Assembly: GCF_002920635.1 (NCBI RefSeq)
Contig: NZ_PQSR01000009.1
Coordinates: 1-64,000, forward strand
DNA: 64,000 bases
Reading direction: 5' to 3'
Origin: Streptomyces sp. Ru72
GTDB lineage: Bacteria; Actinomycetota; Actinomycetes; Streptomycetales; Streptomycetaceae
Both the position numbers and the translations under genes were made by a program. Below the pieces are notes generated by a model. That model saw only the letters and a program-made list of their open reading frames with translations, was not told the DNA's origin and ran no database searches. Shown piece by piece: positions 25,456 through 33,492 of this stretch. Each line of letters starts with the position of its first letter. The stretch's first letter is position 1.

Positions 25456-26126
25456 ATGCCCCTCGCCGCTCGAACCGCGATGACCGCCCTCACGGCTCTT
25501 GCCGTCCTCACCACACTCTCGTGGGCCGCGCCCCCCGCCTTCGCCGACGACAACCCCAGCGCACCCCCCGGCACCGTAACCACCTCCCACCCCCCTCCAT
25601 CGACCCCACCAGCCCGGGCCTGAAGCTCGCCGACGGGGCCGCTCTCGCGCCCGCCAAGGTGCTGGACATCAAGTCCGTCGTGGAGGATCTCGGTGGTGAG
25701 GAGAGGCGTGAGGACACCAACGAGAACGTGACGTTCGCGCTTCAGGCCGAGGTGCTGTTCCCCAAGGACAGCTCCAAGCTGAACCCGGAGGCGCGGTCCC
25801 GTATCAACGCCATCGCGGACGAGATCAAGAAGCAGAACGCCACGAACGTCCGCGTCTTCGGCTTCACCGACAACCTCGGTTCGTACGCCCACGGCCTGAC
25901 CCTGTCCAAGCAGCGCGCGGAGGCGGTCCACGACCTACTGGCCGCCCGCCTCGGCGGCAACGTCACCTTCGAGGTGCGCGGTTACAGCGAGGACTACCCG
26001 ATCGCGGACAACTCCACGGAGGAGGGCCGCCGCAAGAACCGACGGGTGGAGGTGTCGTTCCCGAGGGGAGGCTCGGCGGGCGCCGGTGCGTCGGGCGACG
26101 GCGGCGCGGCGATTTCCGGCGGCTGA
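25456..26126 (+). CDS. OmpA-family peptidoglycan-binding protein, frame broken at a C6 tract
   Basis: ATG 25456 opens a signal peptide (MPLAARTAMTALTALAVL to PPAFADD) that ends at TGA 25621. The OmpA domain lies in the -1 frame: ALQAEVLFPKDSSKLNPEA, VRVFGFTDNLGS, LSKQRAEAV and EGRRKNRRVEVSF. The frames meet at 25590-25596, CCCCCCT, positioned as an X-XXY-YYZ heptamer relative to the signal-peptide frame. One extra C, or a -1 slip, gives a continuous 223-residue exported protein, a sensible length. A homopolymer error is the simplest explanation; programmed frameshifting or true inactivation are alternatives. OmpA-like domains bind peptidoglycan, which would suit wall anchoring of the pilus. 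Confidence 0.75.
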
Positions 26127-26208
26127 CACTCCGGCAGGAAGCGATCAGGAGGCGCATCCGCTGAGTACCGTGGGCGCCGGTGCCGGTCGGACGTCGATGA
26201 GGTGGGCC

Positions 26209-26784
26209 ATGAGGAAGATCGTCCTGATGATGTCGGTGTCCCTCGACGGCTATATGGAGGGCCCGAACCGTGAGATCGACTGGCATCTCGTCGACGACGA
26301 ACTCCACCAGCACTTCAACGACGTCCTGAAGGAGATGGGCGCCTTCCTCGAGGGGCGGGTCACCTACGAGCTCATGGCCGGCTACTGGCCCGACGCCGAC
26401 CGGGACCCCGACGCCTCCGCCCCCGTCGTCGAGTTCGCAGGCATCTGGCGGAACATGCCGAAGGTGGTGTTCTCCCGCACCCTCCAGCACGCCGACCGGC
26501 ACACCACCATCGTCCGGGACGTGGTCGTCGACGACATCCTCGCGCTCAAGGCACAGGACGGCGGCGACCTCGCGCTCGGCGGCGCCGAACTGGCCGCGGA
26601 GTTCCTGCGGCACGACCTCGTCGACGAGTTCCGCGTGTACGTCCACCCGGTCCTCCTCGGCCGCGGCAGACGACTGTTCCCGGAGGGCGACGCGCTCACC
26701 ACCCTCCGGCTGATCGACTCCCGCCGGTTCGGCAACGGCGTCGTGCTCCTGCACTACGGGCGCCCGGAGACGGGCGGCCGGTAA
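26209..26784 (+). CDS. dihydrofolate reductase/RibD C-terminal-like protein
   Basis: 191 residues from ATG 26209 (GATGAGG upstream). The N-terminus RKIVLMMSVSLDGYMEG, the central GRVTYELMAGYWPD and GGDLALGGAELAAEFL match the RibD_C/DHFR-like NADPH-binding fold. Members act as reductases of unknown substrate in Streptomyces. It lies 82 bp after the OmpA-family gene and is followed by an oxidoreductase gene on the same strand. Confidence 0.87.
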   Translation: MRKIVLMMSVSLDGYMEGPNREIDWHLVDDELHQHFNDVLKEMGAFLEGRVTYELMAGYWPDADRDPDASAPVVEFAGIWRNMPKVVFSRTLQHADRHTTIVRDVVVDDILALKAQDGGDLALGGAELAAEFLRHDLVDEFRVYVHPVLLGRGRRLFPEGDALTTLRLIDSRRFGNGVVLLHYGRPETGGR

Positions 26785-26824
26785 AGGTGTTGCCCGGTGG
26801 GCAGCCGCCGGGTAGGAAGGCCGC

Positions 26825-27688
26825 ATGACTGGACTCGGTGCTGTGTTCCGGCCCCAACTGCCCCCGGAGCGACTGCGTGCGATCGCGCAGCTCGCGGAGG
26901 AGGCGGGCCTCGAGGAGTTGTGGCTGTGGGAGGACTGCTTCCTGGAAGGGGGGATCTCCACGGCGTCCGCCGCGCTCGCCTGGACGGAACGGCTGCGCGT
27001 GGGCGTAGGACTGCTGCCCGTCCCGCTCAGGAACGTCGCCCTCACCGCGATGGAGACCGCCACGCTCGAGCGGATGTTCCCCGGGCGGGCCGTCCTCTGC
27101 GTCGGGCACGGCGTCCAGAGCTGGATGGGACAGGTCGGTGCCCGCGCCGAGTCGCCCATGACGCTGCTGCGGGAGTACCTGGACGCGCTGCGGGCCCTGC
27201 TGCGCGGCGAGCGGGTCACCACGGACGGGCGGTACGTGAAGCTGGACGACGTCGCCCTGGACTGGCCGCCGGCGCAGGCCGTCCGCGTCCTCGCCGGGGT
27301 CACCGGTCCGCGCTCGTTGCGCCTGTCCGGTGAGGCGGCGGACGGCACGCTCCTCACCGCCGCCACATCACCGGAGGGCGTGCGGGCCGCGCGTGGGATC
27401 GTCGACGAGGGACGCGAGGCGGCCGGTCGCAGCGACCTCCACCCCGTCGTCGTCTACCTCCGTGCCGCCACCGGCCCGGACGCCGCCGCCCGGGTGCGCG
27501 CCGAGATCGAGCAGGAGGGCGGGGCGACACACGGCGTGGCCGGGGACGCCGGCACGGTCGCCAAGGCAGTGCAGCAGCTCGCGGAGGCGGGTGCCGACAC
27601 GGTGGTCCTGCAGCCGACGGGCGACGAACCGGACCCGGAGGGGTTCGTGCGGTTCGTGGCCGAGGAGGTACGGCCGCTCGTGCCGTAG
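26825..27688 (+). CDS. LLM-class flavin/F420-dependent oxidoreductase
   Basis: 287 residues of the bacterial luciferase-like TIM-barrel fold. Visible features are the N-terminal ERLRAIAQLAEEAGLEELWLWEDC, the glycine-rich VGHGVQSWMGQVG, and the family segment LLREYLDALRALLRGERVTTDG. In actinobacteria such enzymes often use F420. ATG 26825 has GGAAGG upstream. The C-terminal third is shorter than in typical 320-350-residue members. Confidence 0.87.
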   Translation: MTGLGAVFRPQLPPERLRAIAQLAEEAGLEELWLWEDCFLEGGISTASAALAWTERLRVGVGLLPVPLRNVALTAMETATLERMFPGRAVLCVGHGVQSWMGQVGARAESPMTLLREYLDALRALLRGERVTTDGRYVKLDDVALDWPPAQAVRVLAGVTGPRSLRLSGEAADGTLLTAATSPEGVRAARGIVDEGREAAGRSDLHPVVVYLRAATGPDAAARVRAEIEQEGGATHGVAGDAGTVAKAVQQLAEAGADTVVLQPTGDEPDPEGFVRFVAEEVRPLVP

Positions 27689-27790
27689 GCCGGCAGCCGG
27701 CCGGGCCGGTTCCGCCCGCCGGCCATGTACCCGTGCCGGTCACCCGTAATTCGGTCGCGTCCGCTTCCGTGGCGCTGGGAACATCGCGGC

Positions 27791-28561
27791 ATGTCCGTCC
27801 ACCGTTCGTTCGAAGAGCTCGTCCGCGAGGCCGTCGAGGCTCCCGTCGAGGGCTGGGACTTCTCCTGGTTCGAGGGTCGGGCCACCGAGGAGCGGCCGCC
27901 GTGGGGGTACGCCCGGTCGATGGCGCGGCGGCTCGCCCGCGCGTCCGCCGCGCTCGACGTCCAGACGGGGGGAGGGGAGGTCCTGGCCTCCGCCCCGGCG
28001 CTGCCGCCGGTCACCGTCGCCACCGAGGGGTGGCCGCCGAACGTCGCCAAGGCCACCGCCCTGCTGCATCCGCGCGGTGCGGTGGTCGTCGCCTCGGCGG
28101 AGGATGCGCCGCTTCCGTTCGCCGAAGCCGCGTTCGACCTGGTCACCAGTCGGCACCCGGTGCGCACCTACTGGGGCGAGACAGCGCGCGTGCTGCGCCC
28201 AGGCGGCACGTACTTCTCGCAGCAGGTCGGACCGGCGAGCGCCTTCGAGGTCGTCGAGTACTTCCTCGGGCCGCAGCCGGAGGAGGTGCGCGGCGGGCGC
28301 GATCCGCGGCGGGCGCGCACCGAGGCCGAAGCGGCGGGACTGGACGTCGTGGATCTGCGGGAGGCCCGGTTGCGCATGGAGTTCCACGACATCGGGGCCG
28401 TCGTGCACTTCCTGCGCAAGGTGATCTGGATGGTGCCGGACTTCACCGTGGAGCGGTACGAGGACCGGTTGCGGTCCCTGCACGAGCGGATCGTGTCGGA
28501 GGGGCCGTTCGTCGCGCACAGCACGCGGTTCCTGATCGAGGCGCGCAAGCCGGGGGCGTAG
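27791..28561 (+). CDS. class I SAM-dependent methyltransferase-like protein
   Basis: 256 residues. The Rossmann methyltransferase core is visible as LDVQTGGGEVL (motif I), VVVASAEDAPLPFAEAAFDLVTSRHP, and ARVLRPGGTYFSQQVG (post-I to motif III). The glycine motif reads TGGGE rather than the canonical GxGxG, as in many Streptomyces homologues. Substrate unknown. It is followed by a hairpin terminator at 28646-28667. Confidence 0.85.
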   Translation: MSVHRSFEELVREAVEAPVEGWDFSWFEGRATEERPPWGYARSMARRLARASAALDVQTGGGEVLASAPALPPVTVATEGWPPNVAKATALLHPRGAVVVASAEDAPLPFAEAAFDLVTSRHPVRTYWGETARVLRPGGTYFSQQVGPASAFEVVEYFLGPQPEEVRGGRDPRRARTEAEAAGLDVVDLREARLRMEFHDIGAVVHFLRKVIWMVPDFTVERYEDRLRSLHERIVSEGPFVAHSTRFLIEARKPGA

Positions 28562-28645
28562 GTTTTCCGCATCGTTATGCAGGCCGACTCCCGTCGGTTC
28601 AGGTGGCTCGAGTAAGTTCAGACCAAGGTAATTCGCGTGAGTGAG

Positions 28646-28667
28646 CTGCGCGGGCGGGACCGCGCAG
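28646..28667. terminator. hairpin between convergent genes
   Basis: CTGCGCGG and CCGCGCAG pair perfectly around 6 nt. It is located between the methyltransferase gene and the convergent DUF192 gene. No T-tract, as is usual for Streptomyces terminators. Confidence 0.55.
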
Positions 28668-28722
28668 TGGAGGGGGCTGCGCGGTTCCGTGCACTCCGTG
28701 CCGGTACGGCGCCCCCACGGCG

Positions 28723-29058
28723 TCACGGGTCCCGTATGCCGACTCGTACGCCGGGCCTGATCCCCCAGCGCTCCATCGCCCCGGCCTCCGCCTCCAGGAC
28801 GTGGCGCGCACCCGGGCGGGGGAGGCCGACGCGGCCCGGCGGCATCGTCCGTACCGCCATGACCCGCAAGGTCCGGTCCAGATACGCCACGTCGATCGGA
28901 AACCGCATCCCCAGGGTGTGCACCGCGCTCGCCGGACTCAGCAGCAGCGCGCCGTCGATCCCGTCGCGCCCCAGCAGCCCGCGCCGCCGGGACTGCGCGG
29001 ACCGTGCGACCTCCAGTGGCACCGGGTGGGGCGTCTCCGGTGTGGTGAGCATGGGCAT
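28723..29058 (-). CDS. DUF192-family protein
   Basis: 111 residues from ATG 29058 (MPMLTTPETPHPVPLEVARS); the frame is open further upstream but codon bias drops. DUF192 features are SRRRGLLGRDGIDGALLL and MRFPIDVAYLDRTLRVM, then VLEAEAGAMERWGIRPG at the end. Function of the family is not established; some members are exported, but no signal peptide is seen here. Confidence 0.82.
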   Translation of the reverse strand: MPMLTTPETPHPVPLEVARSAQSRRRGLLGRDGIDGALLLSPASAVHTLGMRFPIDVAYLDRTLRVMAVRTMPPGRVGLPRPGARHVLEAEAGAMERWGIRPGVRVGIRDP

Positions 29059-29344
29059 GCCTGCGAAGTTAGCGGCGGCGTCAAGTGCGGGCTTCTGGCG
29101 CGGGTCACTCGGGCGGAGTAGGGAGTGGCATGTCGCCAGGTGACCCACTAGAGGGCGCAAGCCCCTTGGATCCCTTGGCTTTCGGCCGGATTACCCGGGA
29201 ATGCGCCGGGTTTCGGCCATGATCAGGCCCTGAATGAGGGGTTCCGAGGCCACCGGGGCGTCGCCGGGCGGCTCCGGAGAGTAGTTGTTGGGCGCCGATG
29301 CACGCAGGATCCCTTACGAAGGGTTATGGTGGAAGCCCCCCCTC

Positions 29345-29377
29345 GGGCCGGTCCGTCTCCCCCCCACGGACCGGCCC
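29345..29377 (+). terminator. intrinsic terminator without an obvious upstream gene
   Basis: GGGCCGGTCCGT pairs perfectly with ACGGACCGGCCC around a 9-nt C-rich loop and is followed by GTTTTCCTTTCC, a T-rich tail on the plus strand only. Confidence 0.8.
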
Positions 29378-29583
29378 GTTTTCCTTTCCGCCCGCGGGCG
29401 GCCCCTGCCCCGGGAACCAGCCTGAGGGTCTCGCCCCCGACCCGCCGGGGAGTGCGTCCAGTGGACCCCTGCGGAGGCACCCCCTTCAGAACCCCCACAC
29501 CCCGGAAGCTCCCCCCGCCCCTGCTGGAGGGGCGTCGCCCGGACGGGCTGAACAGAGCCGGTCCGCACCCCGTACGCGCGCAG

Positions 29584-29644
29584 CCAATCACCGCAAATCC
29601 CCCCACCTCCACCCCCATTCAGACCCACAAACCCAAACCAACCC
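29584..29644. repeat. strand-asymmetric A/C-rich low-complexity tract
   Basis: 61 nt composed almost only of C and A (two G, about five T), including CCCACAAACCCAAACCAACCC. It lies 122 bp upstream of the cis-prenyltransferase start. No coding potential. Confidence 0.75.
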
Positions 29645-29766
29645 GCTGACACCCGTTGGCCGCCCCCGCCCTCTCCGGCGGTAGGCTTCGGCTTCGGGGA
29701 CCGCCATCTGACGGGGATCGCGCACGACCGCGCCTGTCTGATCCGCACGGAGGGGCTGACAATCAC

Positions 29767-30540
29767 GTGAACCTGCGCGACAAGCTGCGCGGCCTGCTCG
29801 TCAGGCTGTACGCACGCCGGGTGGAAGGCCACCTGGACCACGCTCAGGTGCCCAAGCACATCGGCGTCATCATGGACGGCAACCGACGCTGGGCGAAGGC
29901 CGCGGGATCGACCACCGCGCAGGGGCACCAGGCCGGAGCCGACAAGATCGAGGAGTTCCTCGGCTGGTGCGCCGAGACGGACGTCGAGGTCGTCACCCTC
30001 TGGCTGCTGTCCACGGACAACTTCGACCGGCCGAAGGAGGAGCTGGTCCCGCTCCTGAAGATCATCGAGGACGTCGTCCGCTCCCTCGCCGCCGACGGCC
30101 GCTGGCGTGTGCACCACGTCGGCGCGCTCGACCTGCTGCCCGGGCAGATGCAGACCGTCCTCAAGGAGGCCGAGGAGGCCACCGCCCACGTCGACGGCAT
30201 ACTCGTCAACGTCGCCATCGGCTACGGCGGCCGTCAGGAGATCGCCGACGCCGTACGCTCCATGCTCCTCGACGCCCATGAGAAGGGCACCTCGATGGAG
30301 GACCTCGCCGAGTCCGTCGACATCGACATGATCGGCCGGCACCTCTATACGAGTGACCAGCCCGACCCCGATCTGGTGATTCGTACGAGCGGCGAACAGC
30401 GTCTGTCGGGATTCATGCTGTGGCAAACGGCCCATTCCGAGTACTACTTCTGCGAGGTCTTCTGGCCGGCCTTCCGGAAGGTCGACTTCCTGCGCGCACT
30501 GCGTGACTACGCGGCGCGGCACCGCCGCTACGGCGGTTAG
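29767..30540 (+). CDS. uppS: isoprenyl transferase (cis-prenyltransferase, UppS family)
   Basis: 257 residues from GTG 29767, GGAGGGG upstream. The catalytic Asp lies in HIGVIMDGNRRWAK, and the substrate/Mg-binding end motif reads DLVIRTSGEQRLSGFMLWQ then SEYYFCEVFWPAF. It adds isopentenyl units in cis to an allylic diphosphate, to make polyprenyl carriers or a shorter cis product. Streptomyces usually carry two such enzymes; chain length cannot be told here, so the symbol is provisional. Confidence 0.9.
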   Translation: MNLRDKLRGLLVRLYARRVEGHLDHAQVPKHIGVIMDGNRRWAKAAGSTTAQGHQAGADKIEEFLGWCAETDVEVVTLWLLSTDNFDRPKEELVPLLKIIEDVVRSLAADGRWRVHHVGALDLLPGQMQTVLKEAEEATAHVDGILVNVAIGYGGRQEIADAVRSMLLDAHEKGTSMEDLAESVDIDMIGRHLYTSDQPDPDLVIRTSGEQRLSGFMLWQTAHSEYYFCEVFWPAFRKVDFLRALRDYAARHRRYGG

Positions 30541-30889
30541 GACTCCCCGGGCGCCGGCCATCGGTACCCGCCCGGGCCGCCCCTGGTGTCACCTGCTCGG
30601 GGGACGGGATGTAACAAGGAGTTCACCGGGGCGCCGTCATATGCCGTGGCATGGCGGCGCATTTTCGAGGGCATAAGCCAGACAGGTCGACACCCGAACC
30701 ACGGGTGTCGTATCTCAGCGGACGGCACGGGGCCGTCCGCCCGGGAGGCCCTTTGCACCAGCCCGACCGTGCGGTCACAGCACGGACGCAGACGCGGAGG
30801 GCCGGTTCTCGGCCCGTGCATCGCGGCCGACGACCGGTCCAGCTCCGCCTCGTCGCTCCCCGACCTCATCCGAGGGGGTACGTCCTTCC
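30541..30889. other. 349-bp leader of the phoH2 gene with four perfect hairpins
   Basis: Four perfect stem-loops follow each other: 30688-30710 (CGACACCCG/CGGGTGTCG, 5-nt loop), 30718-30740 (GCGGACGGC/GCCGTCCGC, 5-nt loop), 30767-30785 (CCGTGC/GCACGG, 7-nt loop) and 30799-30815 (GGGCCG/CGGCCC, 5-nt loop). None has a T-tract. GAGGGGG at 30872-30878 is the phoH2 ribosome site. A structured 5' untranslated region is likely. Confidence 0.65.
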
Positions 30890-32215
30890 GTGGTGACCAG
30901 CACAAAGCGCCCCAAGCCAGACCGGCGCACCTACGTTCTCGACACCAGCGTCCTGCTGGCCGACCCCAATGCCATGACCCGCTTCGAGGAGCACGAGGTC
31001 GTGCTTCCGATCGTCGTGGTCACGGAACTGGAGGCCAAGCGGCACCATCCCGAACTCGGCTACTTCGCCCGGCAGGCCCTGCGCCACCTGGACGACTACC
31101 GCGTACGGCACGGCCGGCTCGACGCCCCCATCCCGATCGGGGACCTCGGCGGAACCGTCCGGGTGGAGCTCAACCACTCGGACCCCAGCGTTCTGCCCAC
31201 CGGCTACCGCCTCGGGGACAACGACTCCCGCATCCTCGCGGTCGCCCGCAACCTGCAGGCCGAGGGGTTCGACGTCACCGTCGTGTCGAAGGACCTGCCG
31301 CTCAGGATCAAGGCGTCCTCCGTCGGCCTCCTCGCCGAGGAGTACCGCGCGGAACTGGCCATCACGGACTCCTCCGGCTGGACCGGGATGTCCGAACTGA
31401 CCCTGTCCGCCGAACAGGTGGACATCCTCTTCGAGGACGGCCACCTGCACGTCCCCGAGGTGGCCGACCTGCCCGTGCACACCGGTCTGACCATCCAGTC
31501 GGAACGGGGCAAGGCGCTCGGCCGGGTCACGGCGGAGGGTGACGTCCGCCTGGTGCGCGGGGACCGGGAGGCGTTCGGCATCAAGGGGCGCAGCGCCGAG
31601 CAGCGGATCGCGCTCGACCTGCTGCTCGACCCGGACGTCGGGATCGTGTCGATGGGCGGCCGGGCCGGCACCGGCAAGTCGGCTCTCGCGCTGTGCGCGG
31701 GACTGGAGGCCGTGCTGGAGCGGCGGCAGCACCAGAAGGTGATGGTCTTCCGCCCGCTGTACGCGGTGGGCGGGCAGGAGCTCGGCTATCTGCCGGGCAC
31801 CGAGGCCGAGAAGATGAGCCCCTGGGCGCAGGCGGTGTTCGACACCCTCTCCGCAGTCACCACCCGCGAGGTCATCGAAGAGGTCACCGCGCGCGGGATG
31901 CTGGAGGTCCTCCCGCTCACGCACATCCGCGGCCGCTCGCTGCACGACGCGTTCGTGATCGTGGACGAGGCGCAGTCACTCGAAAGGAACGTACTGCTGA
32001 CCGTTCTGTCCCGGATCGGCGCCAATTCGCGGGTCGTTCTGACCCATGATGTGGCGCAAAGGGACAATCTGCGCGTCGGGCGATATGACGGAGTCGTCGC
32101 CGTGGTGGAGAAGCTGAAGGGGCATCCGCTCTTCGCGCATGTCACGCTCAACCGGTCCGAGAGGTCCCAGATCGCTGCCCTTGTGACCGAAATGCTCGAG
32201 GACGGGCAGATCTGA
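30890..32215 (+). CDS. phoH2: PhoH2-type protein: PIN ribonuclease domain fused to PhoH ATPase
   Basis: 441 residues. The N-terminal PIN domain (about 12-150) shows [13 protein letters not shown] with the first catalytic Asp, [12 protein letters not shown], and [11 protein letters not shown]. The C-terminal PhoH domain (about 235-440) has Walker [14 protein letters not shown] and Walker [12 protein letters not shown]. Mycobacterial PhoH2 proteins are sequence-specific RNA helicase/RNases paired with a small antitoxin encoded just upstream. GTG 30890 has GAGGGGG 12 nt upstream. The leader is strongly structured. Confidence 0.93.
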   Translation: MVTSTKRPKPDRRTYVLDTSVLLADPNAMTRFEEHEVVLPIVVVTELEAKRHHPELGYFARQALRHLDDYRVRHGRLDAPIPIGDLGGTVRVELNHSDPSVLPTGYRLGDNDSRILAVARNLQAEGFDVTVVSKDLPLRIKASSVGLLAEEYRAELAITDSSGWTGMSELTLSAEQVDILFEDGHLHVPEVADLPVHTGLTIQSERGKALGRVTAEGDVRLVRGDREAFGIKGRSAEQRIALDLLLDPDVGIVSMGGRAGTGKSALALCAGLEAVLERRQHQKVMVFRPLYAVGGQELGYLPGTEAEKMSPWAQAVFDTLSAVTTREVIEEVTARGMLEVLPLTHIRGRSLHDAFVIVDEAQSLERNVLLTVLSRIGANSRVVLTHDVAQRDNLRVGRYDGVVAVVEKLKGHPLFAHVTLNRSERSQIAALVTEMLEDGQI

Positions 32216-32626
32216 CCCAAGTGTTCAACATGGGATAGCTACCCATGAGTTGGCGTCGTCCGGCAAAGGCGTAGAGCCTAGCCGGGCGGCGCTGTCGTGT
32301 GCGGGAGATCCCGAGAATTCCGTGGTCCAAACGGGATGTGAGCTTTCACACTCATCTCGGAATTGCAACGCGGCGCCGGATTACGGCAGAGTCTCGTTCC
32401 TGTCAGGCCCCGCATACGACACAGCTGTGCCCCCAGCGGTACGGCGCCACACAGACATCAACTGCATACAGCCGTCGTATGCCGCCCGAGCACCACGCGG
32501 CGCTCCCTCAGTGGGAGTCGCCCACCGGGCCCGTGCCTCCCGTGACCCGCAGGTGGGAGGCCAGTGTCAGGGGCACGATCGCGTCCGCCAGGGTCACCGA
32601 AGCGGGCGATGCTGGAAGGAAACCGT
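32216..32626. other. 411-bp leader of the transglycosylase gene with several inverted repeats
   Basis: No gene seen. Inverted repeats: CATGGG/CCCATG (32229-32247), AATTCCG/CGGAATT (32316-32365), GCATACGAC/GTCGTATGC enclosing 53 nt (32412-32482), GCCTCCC/GGGAGGC (32535-32561). A possible promoter TTGGCG-16 nt-TAGAGC lies at 32250-32277. If so, the transcript has a leader of about 340 nt. The ribosome site AAGGA is at 32616-32620. Confidence 0.55.
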
Positions 32627-33319
32627 GTGAGCCCGATCTCGGTCCGGGGATTCGCAGTGGCCTCGGCCACGGCGGTCACCGCTGTCGGAAGCGTCGTCGG
32701 AGTCGCCTCGGGCAGCACTGCCCAGACGAACGACGCCGAGGCGACCGCAGCCGACTCGACGCTCCTCGCCGACATACCCGCCGGTCAGCAGGCCCAGGTC
32801 CAGACCGCGTCGCTGACGCAGCAGGCGGACACGCAGGCCATCGCCGCGGACACGCTCGCCAAGAAGGACGCCGAGGAAGCGGCCCGCAAGCAGGCTGCCG
32901 CGGACGCGATCGCCAAGCAGAAGGCAGCGCAGCAGGCCGAAGAGGCAGCCAAGGCGCGCAAGGAGGCGGAGGCCGCCAGCCGCAGCGCGAGCCGTGACGC
33001 CTCCAGCTTCCCGGTCCAGAGCTCGTACACCGTCGCGCAGATCCAGGCGATGGCCCGTCAGATGGTGGCGGCCGACCAGTTCCAGTGCTTCAGCAACATC
33101 GTGAACCACGAGTCCAGCTGGAACTACCAGGCGGTCAACGCCTCCTCCGGCGCCTATGGCCTCTTCCAGGCGCTGCCCGCCGGCAAGTACGCCTCCGCCG
33201 GCGCCGACTGGCGGACCAACCCGGCCACGCAGATCAAGTGGGGCCTCAACTACATGGACAGCCGCTACGGCAGCCCCTGCCAGGCATGGTCCTTCTGGCA
33301 GGCCAACAGCTGGTACTGA
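32627..33319 (+). CDS. secreted lytic-transglycosylase-like (SLT-fold) protein
   Basis: 230 residues from GTG 32627 (AAGGA 6 nt upstream). A signal peptide (about 1-37) is followed by a coiled-coil-prone Ala/Lys/Glu/Gln-rich region (about 60-120, KKDAEEAARKQAAADAIAKQ region) and a C-terminal SLT-like domain (about 135-230): FSNIVNHESSWNYQAVN carries the catalytic Glu, then GAYGLFQALPAGKYASAG and the closing CQAWSFWQANSWY. It should cleave peptidoglycan outside the cell. The long structured leader suggests post-transcriptional control. Confidence 0.87.
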   Translation: MSPISVRGFAVASATAVTAVGSVVGVASGSTAQTNDAEATAADSTLLADIPAGQQAQVQTASLTQQADTQAIAADTLAKKDAEEAARKQAAADAIAKQKAAQQAEEAAKARKEAEAASRSASRDASSFPVQSSYTVAQIQAMARQMVAADQFQCFSNIVNHESSWNYQAVNASSGAYGLFQALPAGKYASAGADWRTNPATQIKWGLNYMDSRYGSPCQAWSFWQANSWY

Positions 33320-33492
33320 GCCGCCGATCCGGCCCGCGCGCGGCGCTCAACCCTCCACAGCCTCTCACCGTCTACGGGTGAGGGGCTGCGGCCGTCTCAG
33401 GGACCGCCGCCCCCACCATGTACGGTCGGAACCGACGACTCCAGGGGGGAGTGGTGGGGAGCACCCGGAGAAGCGGGGGAAGAGGACGGATC

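Larger units (their letters stand above)
29059..29766. other. 708-bp gene-free region with a strong plus-strand terminator and an A/C-rich tract
   Basis: I see no convincing gene. The first part may hold the DUF192 promoter. A small palindrome, CCCTT-ACG-AAGGG, lies near 29311-29323. A strong hairpin terminator follows at 29345-29377 with no plus-strand gene for about 800 bp upstream of it, so a small RNA is conceivable. The stretch 29584-29644 has only two G residues. GGAGGGG at about 29749 is the ribosome site of the following cis-prenyltransferase gene. Confidence 0.6.

Noticed and set aside
28723..29160. A longer DUF192 protein starting near 29160
   Set aside because: The extra 34 residues have poor codon bias and no similarity to the family; ATG 29058 gives the usual length.
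29298..29684. 128-codon plus-strand Pro/Ser-rich frame in the 29-kb gap
   Set aside because: It reads through a strong terminator hairpin and the A/C-rich tract; codon bias is unlike neighbours.
32216..32626. c-di-AMP (ydaO-type) riboswitch upstream of the transglycosylase gene
   Set aside because: Expected from the gene type, but I could not match the conserved core by eye; kept only as an unidentified structured leader.
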